A stretch of DNA of 64,000 nucleotides from Hemerocallis citrina (lineage: Eukaryota; Streptophyta; Magnoliopsida; Asparagales; Asphodelaceae), in assembly GCA_017893485.1 (NCBI GenBank), contig CM030363.1:112587073-112651072 (forward strand). Direction: 5' to 3'. Positions 27,701-36,700 of the stretch are shown here, in pieces. Positions within the stretch are counted from its first letter, which is position 1; the number at the start of each line of letters is the position of its first letter. The translations under genes and the position numbers were made by a program. The notes beneath the pieces were generated by a model. That model was not told the origin of the DNA. It worked only from the letters and a program-made list of their open reading frames with translations, and made no database searches.

Positions 27701-30700
27701 AGGTCTCTACATTCCTACTTTCACCAAATGAATAAGATAATCTATATAATAAAACACAAAGAAAGCTATCAAGTGGCTCTCCTTCAAACCTCCCAAAAAT
27801 TAAAGGCCCAAATCTAACCTCACAAAACATATTTTTTCCTCCCAAAAGTTTCTCCCCAAAACTCAAATTCAAAATTTCCACCCAAAACAACTCCTATATT
27901 CATTTAATTATTATATTTCCTCTCTCTCTTTCTCCCTCCCTCTTCTATTCAAAAAATTAAGAAAATAAAATTTTTTAAAAATTTTAAAAAAATTAAAAAT
28001 TAAAAACCTAAAAAAAAAAAAATTAAAAACTTTAAAAATAATTCAAAAAAAATCAAAAAAATCATATAATATATTTTTTGCCGGATCCCCAAAAGTTTCT
28101 CATATAATATATTTGCTACTTCAATTAATTTGCTAGACCTACAAAACTATTTTATATGATCAAATAAGGTGCACCGTTCCGAAAACGTGCCTTAGGCACG
28201 TGTCAACGGGCAAACCTAGTTCATCTCTAATTACTAACTTAGCCATTTCTCTACGAACGATATCGTGATCGTAATTATGACTATCTATTTGGCCGGTCTT
28301 AGGGTGTATTTTTTGTTGTGTGAGGTTGTCGTTAGAAAATTTGGGTTTACATTTACTTAAGTGTCGTTGAAGTGTACCCGTTCCCGATCCTAGTTTAAAC
28401 TTATAGAGTGTTTGACACTTACAAATTTTTAATCCTACATTCTTATCATTTTGTGAAAGGACAGTCAAAATATTTGTGTACTTCAGATTTGTTCCCTCTT
28501 GTTTTACGGGATTGAGATGGGTCTTGTTCCGATGGTTGTGGTTCTATGTCTTCTACTTCTAATTCTACTTGATCCGTGTGTGTTTCATGAATATCGGGAA
28601 TAGTATCATAATTGTAAAGTGTTTCTTCACTATCTACATATAGAAGAGGAATGGAAGGAATGCGACGACTACTAGTGGACTCTTGGCTACTATGTCTACC
28701 ATGTGATCGGTTAGATGTCATCTAAACTAGTGTATGTTATAAAAATTAAATGTAGTGTATGTTTTAAAATTTTAATTCTACAAAATAAGTAAAGATAGAT
28801 AAACTAGTGTACGTTATATAAAATTATTCTACAAAGCAAATAAAAATACTACTATAAAATTATTATTCTAGTGTATGTTTACCAATTTACCCAAAAAAAT
28901 CTAAAAAGAAGAACAAGAACAAGAACAAGAAAACCCAATCTAATTATGAGAAATAAATGATAACAAACAAAAATGATAATTCTAAAAATTATATAAATAC
29001 AAAAATACCGTATGAGTGTAGAATGTAGGTTGAAGAATGAAGGTAGAGAGAGTTGAGAGCTTGTAGTATTGATGTTGATTGTTGTTGGATGTTGTTGATG
29101 TTGAATCTTGAAAGAGAGTGGTTGAATGTTGTTGATGTTAAATCTTGAAGGAGAGTAGTTGAATGTTGTTGATGTGGTTGATGTTGAATCTTGATTCTTG
29201 AAAGAGAGTAGTTGAATCTTGTTGATTGTTGTTGAGCAAGTTGAGAGATCGTAGAGAGAGTTGAGTGAATTTGTGAAGAGAATTGAATGAAATAAGGCTG
29301 TATATATAGAAATTGTAATTTTTCAATTTCCCAAAATACCCCCAAAAACTAGCTAGTATAAATTCATTGGGGGGTATTTTGGTAATTTTACACACCCTTT
29401 TAATTAAAAACAAATTCTGGAAAGAAAAAAAGTGAAAAACGGTAACAGCTAACGGTCGGCCCGCGGGCCAGCCTGGACCGGCCCGGGCCGGTTCAACCCA
29501 GTCCCGGGCTAGTGCAGGCCGGGCCGTTACCGGTCTTTTTTCGCAAAATAACGAACCGGACCGGCCCCTACTGTTGGGGCGGTCGGACCCTGGTTCAGCC
29601 CGATTTTGAGCGGGCCGAGCCGGGCCAAGGACCAATGTTCTAAAAAGCCACCTAGGCGGCCGCCTAGGTGCTAGGCGGCCCTCCAATGCCTCGCCTAGGA
29701 CCTAGGCGTTTAAGAAAATCGGTTAATGGTTCTAGGCGGTTAAAAGCGGGTCTACGCGGTGCGTAATCAGTGTAAGGGGGTCTAGGCGGCTTAGACCCGC
29801 TTAGGACTTAATTATTAAAAAAGAAAAAAACCCGGCTTATTCCAACCCGACCCGCTCTAATACACTCAAACTCCTAAAACTTCTCTTTCTCCTCCAAATC
29901 CCCCGTAAAAAAATCCCAAATCAATTCTATTCTTTAAATCCCTACTTCCGCTTCTCTAAAACCCCCAAATAACCTCCTCCACCTCCCTCCTCGCAGTCGG
30001 AGGCTCGCAGCTCGCTGCTCGCAACGCGCTACAATTTCGACTTCCTCCGCCTCCCTCCTCCTTCGCCACCCTACTCGCAGTCGTTGCTCGCAGTCGTCAA
30101 CACAACCTCCTCCGCCTCCCTCCTCGCAGTCGCAGCTCTCACTCACTCTGTCACTCAGTCATCAAAACCTCCTCCTCCACATCCCTCCTGGCAGTCGCAA
30201 CTCGCTTCAACTTCAACCGACGTCAACACAACCTCTCTCTCCTCTCTTCAGCTTCAAAGTCAAGTCGTCAACACAACCACTCACTGCCTTCCACCTTGCT
30301 TCACCTCCGACGTCAACACCCTACGTCCTCCTCTTCTCTCTCAAACTTCTCCAAACGCAACCCTCCCCCATCCCCCGACTCAAGCCTCCCGCCTCCCCAC
30401 ACTGTTTTCTCCTTGGACTGGAACAGCCGAACAGGTAATCTCCACTACTGATCTTCGTCATAGATTAATACTAGTATAATAAATGAGTATAAGACAATAC
30501 AAAAAAAAGAAAAAGACTAATAATAATACACCGATTCGATTTTGTAAAGCTTATCGTGCAATTGTAAGAAGAAATATCAAGAGTAAGAATTGGTAATAAC
30601 AAAATAAAACAAAATGATAAAATATATATATAAATAAAATATATGCATAAATAAATAAATATATAATATATAAATAAAACCGCCTAGCGCCTAGACGCTT

Positions 30701-33700
30701 AAGCTCCGCTTACAAGACCTTCCATCGGCCGCCCGACTACCGTCTAGCGACTTTTAGAACATTGCCAAGGACCGAGAGGGCTGAGCCAGCCCGGCTCGAA
30801 TGCCACCCTTATACTGAAGAGATAACTTTGCATTGTGAGCCGTACGATCTAACTTGAAGCCGAAGTTGAGCTTCAAACAAATCAGCCAGACCCGTACCCA
30901 AAAAACTCATCAGCGTCGCGTTCAGTCGACCCCACGGCACTTGCAGTCGACTGTCCCCCTCACTGGAAAACCTCGTACGGTGGTCGGTCGACCGACCCCT
31001 AGGTACAAACAATCGACTGCAACCTCTTCAGTTGCTATTGTTGCTGACTGTTACTACTCTATCTTCAATATTCGCTTTGATCCATCTCATCGCTTTATTG
31101 TCTTCTTCATCGAACATGTGTATGCAAGACATAAATCCAACAAGGAGAAGCCAAGAGAGCCAAAAGACAGCTCGGAGGTGCTACACAACTACAATGGGGG
31201 GCTCGGTACAACCCACTTGAAGCATTAGAGCTCCCCCCAAGAGAACAGTCAAAGCCCTTTCCAAGCCAGTTGACAAACTCAAGGAGATCCCCCTCTTCTG
31301 GGAAGGCAAACCTGGAATACTGAGCATTTGATGAAGTACTACGAAGGTGCTTAACACCCTCTAGTAAAAGTAGGTTTTCATTTTCCGATAAGCTCGATAC
31401 TTTCAAACCAGCCAAAGCATGTAATAACGGCCAGCCACTTGTTTTTTATTTCAATAAAACTGCATTTTTTACAAAAATCTCTGTACTACCATCATATCCA
31501 CCCGAGTCATATCTACGATGCGTTAAACAGCAACTTCGAAGTCCATCTTGCCCCTAAGGGCTGCTCCCACAACTTGCTAGGATGAAATAACGAGTTTGGA
31601 ATCCATTACTTGGTTCGATGCCGCTTTAGTCTCTTGCAAGAGAGCAAGTGCAGAGCAGGGATCACCATTCGGAATCACTCCTACAACTCGTTAACCCCCT
31701 CAAATAATAAGTTTGGAGTCCAACACTTGGTTCGACGCCGCTTTAGTCGTTTGCGAACAAGTAAGTGCGGAGTAACTCACCATTCAAAATTGCTCCTACA
31801 ACTCACTGAAAACTCTTAAACAACAAGTTTAGAGTCCAAGACTTGGCTCATCGCTGCTTTAGCAGCTTGCAAGCAAGCAAGCTCGGAGCAAAGCTCGCCA
31901 TTCGGAATTACTCCTACAACTCGTTGATAACTCTCAAACAGCAGGTGCGGAGTCCAAACTCGTGGCTCGAAGCTGCTCCTACAACTCGCTAATAAGCAGG
32001 ATCAAAGCTTGACTCGCCACTCGAACTGCTCCTACAACTAGCTAACTCACTAAACAACTGGTTCAGAGCAGTGTTCTAAATGGCGTCCGCCTCGGATGCC
32101 TAGGCGGCGCCTAGGCGCTTAAAAAGAGGAGAACGAACCGCATATGCAATAGGCGGTACTCTAGGCGTTGAGATGGCAGTTAGGCGTACAAGGCGTCGAT
32201 ATGGCGGCGCCTAGGCGGCCGAGGCGGACCAGGCGGCGCCTAGGCGGCCGAGGCGGATCAGGCGGCTGATAGATTTTTTTGTAATTTTTTTTTTCAAATT
32301 CTTTAAAATAGTCTCTTCATCTTCAACAGAAAAAAGCCTCTTCATCTTTAACAGTAAAAAGCCTCTTCATCTTTACATTAAGGTGTTACTAGTTCACGTT
32401 ATATTTGAAATTTTATATGACTGATTATTGTTTATGTTATTATGAATCTAAAGTTTACACCATAATCGTTATTAAACTTCTAAAATCATTCTGGCCTAAC
32501 ATCACTTGTGAATTGTGATGCATTTAATCCCATGGCCTGGCCATTTTCTTCAGGAAGATTAGTTGTCTTTGATCGCAATAACTCCAATAAATTGTTTGTT
32601 TCATCCCTGCAACCTCCATTGTCAAGATTAAGAATCATTCAATCATATTAGGATAAAGATTAAAGAGTTCACAAAATGATTTAAACTACAAGCACCAAAG
32701 TTCCAACTTCACAAAAAGATTTAGACTACAAGCAAAAATAGAGAAATGTAACTTTTAAAAGGCTAATATATTAATATTTAAAAAATAAAAACAAAACGCT
32801 TAGGCGCCGCCCAGGCGCGCCGCCCAGGCGCGCCGCCTAGGAGTCCTAGGCGGTAGGCGGTCCTTGGCCGAACCGCCACCGCCTGACGCCGTTTACAACC
32901 TTGGTTCAGAGTTCACAATCATGGCTCGAAATCGCCCTCACAGCTTGCAAGTATGCAGGTTTGGAGCTCGAAACGACCATTCGAACTACTCCAGAAACTT
33001 GTTAATTTTTCCACAAGCAAGTTCGAAGACTAGCTCTTTTCCATGGCTATCACCAAAACTTGACTCAAACATATTAAATCTAGGGACTAGCTCGCCCTTA
33101 GAGCTGCTCCTGCTGCTCGACAACTCTCAACAATGAGTTCGGTACTCAGCTCCTCTTCCGAGCTACACCAACAACTCATCAACTCAAGGTTACGAGTTCG
33201 GTGCACTGGTCCTTGCTCGAACTCCTCCAACAACTCCTTAACACCATGCAATAATTCTGGAGTCCAGCTCGTCCACATATCTTCTCCCACAACTAGTTCA
33301 CCTTCAAGCATCGGGTATGACATCCCACTCTCTCATCGAGTTGACTCTACCAACTTGTTGGGCTCAAACAGCAAGTTCGGCAACCAACTCCCCTATCGAG
33401 TTGCTTCTACAAGCTTGTTGAGTTCAAACGGCAAGTTCAAAGTCCGACTCCCTCCTCAAGCCACTTCTACAAACTTGCTGGGTTCAAACAGCAAGTTTAG
33501 AGTCTACTCCCTCCTCTAGTCACTTCTACAAACTTGTTGGGTTCAAACAGTAAGTTTGGAAGCAACTCCCTCCTCGAGTTACCTTTACAAGCTTGTCGGG
33601 CTCAACGGCAAGTTCGGGACCCAACTCCCTTCAAGAGTCGCTCCTACAAACTTGTTGAGTTCAAATAGCAAGTTCGGAGTCCGACTCCCTCCTTGAGTTA

Positions 33701-36700
33701 CTTCTACAAACTTGCTGGGTTCAAATAGCAATTTTGGCATTCAACTCCCTACTAGAGTTTCCTCTACAAACTTGTTGGGATCAAACAGCAAGTTTATAGT
33801 CCAGCTCTCCCCTAGAGTTGCTTCCTCAAACTCTCTAGCTCAACTCACTAGGTGGCAACGCAAAGAAGGCAAAAATCAATATGAAAAGACTTGGGAAACC
33901 CTTGTCGACCTTCCAGTCCAGGTGTTTGGCCCCTCGGTAGCGAAGCTCCTCTTCGAAGCTCCAAGGAAGCAAAGCTCCTCTTCGTAGCTTCCCGGTGCTT
34001 CCAGTCCAGTGCTTGGCCCCTCTGTAGCGAAGCACCCCTTCGTAGCTCCAGGGAAGCGAATCCCGATGGTGAAGCTCCTCTCCGTAGCTTCCCGGTAGCG
34101 AAGCTCCTCTTCGCAGTTCTTCGGGGGCGAAGCTTCTCTTCAAAACTCCCCAGTGGCAGAGCTCATATTCTAGACCCCATGGGACCACTAAAGCTTCTCT
34201 TCGCAGTGCGTCGACACCGAAGCTCCCCTTCGTAGCTCCTCGGGAGCAAAGCTCCTCTTCGTAGCTCCCCGAGAGCAAAACCTCTCTTTGTAGCTCCTTG
34301 TTAGCAAAACTCATCTTCGTAGCTCCCTGGGAGAAAAACCCCTCTTAGTAGCTTCTCCGTTGCGAAGTCTTCTTCGTAGCTCATCTTCTCAACTCCCTGA
34401 AGGTAGAGACATTGCGGGCCAATTTTGACCCCCAATGCGGATGATTCCTCTACCGACTTCTGAACATAACTTGTAGATTTTTTAGTCCACTTCGAAACAA
34501 GGCATACGCCCCAATCAGACCTCTGTAGCACTGGGAATATTCGTTATACTATAACTGCAAGCAAGGGCCAAGAAAAAAAAAGAAATATGGAGGAAGGTAG
34601 AGAAAGCACGTGCAACGCACGTGCAAGCGCTAGGCGGGCAGCACATGCGTCACACGTGCCAATCCTACCCAAAAAAATATGGGAAGTTGCTGACGTCAAC
34701 CAACATATGGAGCCAAAAAAATATGGCAAAAAAAGTTGCCTGGTCAATGCCACATCAGCACATTGACCAGTCAATGTTGACCGCTGACATGTCGGTCCCC
34801 CTCACTGATGCGTGGGCTCAATCCTCCCTGGTGGCAAAGTCAAAACCAGGGAGGTTGCTTCCTCTCGCCTTCGTGGACCATTCGATCGCATTGAAAAGTG
34901 TGTCATGCGCGATTGACGACCAAGATCGCTCCAATCACCGCGCTTAGTGATGACACGAGCAAAGCACGTGCAAAGAAAAAAGAAAAAAGAAAAAGAAATA
35001 GGCTGCTAACGTGGCAGGCAGGGCCCACATGTCAATTCCCTCTCATTGACACACAGGCCCCACCTCCTCCTGGTGCCATTTTTCAGCCGGGGAGAGGGGT
35101 TGCTTTGCGCTCCCTTGACCATTGGATCTCCTCAGAATGCACGTCAAACCTGATCGACAACCCAGATAGCCTCAAAACGCGCTGGTATGATATTTTATAT
35201 TTAAATTCTTTTTATTAGTTATTAATTTCGGAAAAATAATTAAAAACTCGAAAATTATTTTAAAATTCTGCAAAATTATTTTTAAAATTCAAAAATATAA
35301 TTAAAAATCCAGAAAATTATTTTTAAATCCAAAAAAATTTATAATATTATAAAAAACTAATTTTAAATTCTAGAAATTAATTTAAAAATTCGGATTCATT
35401 AATTAAAAATCTGAAAATTGGTTGAAATTTGGGGAAAATCCAGAAAACTCTAAAAAAAAAAAGAATCACAAAAATCCCAGAAAATTCTTAGAATAACTCT
35501 GGATTCTTTACAAAGCCAGAACAACTCCGTTACACCCTAAGCAAGATTCAAACATTCGCGAAGACTCCGATAGGTTCTTTAAACCATTAAACACGGGTGA
35601 ACTACTCGTAAAAAGCTATGAGACTCAGTCTTCGGGAGTAGGGTGTTGTGATATGGGTAAAAATAAAACAAAATCGGAACCGTTCAAATCAGGCCAAATC
35701 TTAAACCTCTTAGGGGTAAAACGGTACATTCCAGCAGATACAAGCCCAACAAGAGGAGTTGGGCCACTTTCAAACCGATCAACCTGATCCGGCATGCAAT
35801 ATGGAGCTACCAAAGCAGCCATAACGCAAAGAAGTTCAGGTTCATCTGTTTAAACACCTTATTTTTAGGGGTAACCAATTTTATCCCTCCATACACTAGG
35901 GAGACTTAGAAATCTCTATCACTTCATCAAGAAAGAGTCTTGACTTGAACTCTTTACGTGGAGAGAGTAACCAACCTTATCAAAATACCAGGAAGTAGAG
36001 ATAGATGAATATATTGAAACTGACCCCGTAAGTGACTATATATACCTTTAGACCTCTTCAGAAATCAAATAACTGATAATTTTGCCCTCAAAACTCCTTA
36101 CATCTCTGAGTATTCTGACTTGGGCATCGGAGGGAGGGTCTATTGTCGGGGCTAACCCCGGTGTTTCAGGCTTGTTTTGCAGGTCCACGGGAGCAATCAC
36201 ATCCGTCCCCAATAATCAGATCTCGAAGTCAAACAGTAGTTAGCGACGGTCAACATCGGCGAAAGTAATAGATCAAGTCTATATTGTTTTCATTAAAAGA
36301 ATTTACATGTCTGTTTGTTCCCACAATGAAATTAGCAGCAACAATAGTCAAATCATCAAATTGATAGAACAGCGTAATTAAGGTTAAGCATGTTACATTA
36401 AACTAATCTGACAAAAACCAAAGGATATATAATACTACCTTCCACAGGCTTAAGTCTTCTTAGCGTACAGCAACTCCTCATGCACACCAAAATACACCTC
36501 ATGTGAGCTCTCTCCTCTCCCCCTTCCATGTACTACAGGTTCCAATTCCTATTTGCATTATTAAATAACTATTAATTAAAATAATTTAAATTAAATTAAA
36601 ATCAAGCATCGAATTGCAATAAGATTTCACTTCAATTCTGGACATGCCGTCTCCCAAAATGGCACACGCATTCTTGACATGAGCGATAAAGTATGTATCA

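Larger units (their letters stand above)
18583..30811 (-). mobile_element. hAT DNA transposon inserted in a Copia LTR and carrying nested elements
   Basis: The ends are TATGGGTGGCATTCGA and TCGAATGCCACCCTTA, typical plant hAT termini. The 8-bp targets are ATCTGAAG and TACTGAAG; comparison with the intact LTR copy (CTACTGAAG) supports TACTGAAG. Subterminal GGGCCGGGCC repeats occur at both ends. Transposase fragments run on the minus strand. After removing the nested Tat element and MITE (the Helitron still included), about 4 kb remains, a usual autonomous hAT length. Confidence 0.88.
15932..31142 (-). mobile_element. Non-autonomous Copia element on the minus strand, one LTR split by a hAT transposon
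   Basis: In the minus sense: 5' LTR (31142 down to about 18207, interrupted by the hAT), gag, protease, a pol-less tail, purine tract, and 3' LTR (16637-15932). The gag starts directly after the LTR, so the leader with primer site and the gag N-terminus are deleted. No integrase or RT is found. The flanks GTAGG and AGGAG do not form a clear duplication. Two AGTCGAC-type pairs occur in each LTR. Confidence 0.83.
12854..36344 (+). mobile_element. Tat-type Gypsy element, non-autonomous, hosting other transposons, in HCAR intron 4
   Basis: LTRs at 12854-13526 and 35649-36344 are flanked by a perfect ATAGT duplication (12849-12853, 36345-36349). It has a GATTGACGCCGTG primer site, gag and protease. 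After the nested Copia comes only repeat-rich non-coding sequence, a purine tract and the 3' LTR; no RT, RNase H or integrase was found. Without nested insertions it is about 7.4 kb, similar to the related minus-strand copy at 20103-27139. Confidence 0.9.

Noticed and set aside
15927..31147. Target duplication of the minus-strand Copia element
   Set aside because: GTAGG and AGGAG do not match well enough to claim a duplication.
33330..33845. Regular repeats considered as a CRISPR array
   Set aside because: Units are contiguous diverged tandem repeats without conserved repeat/unique spacer alternation, in plant nuclear DNA, inside an LTR element.
34600..34650. GCACGTGCAACGCACGTGC hairpin followed by CTAGG, Helitron-like end
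   Set aside because: The terminal CTAG is followed by G, the spacer is too short, and no matching TC start was found.
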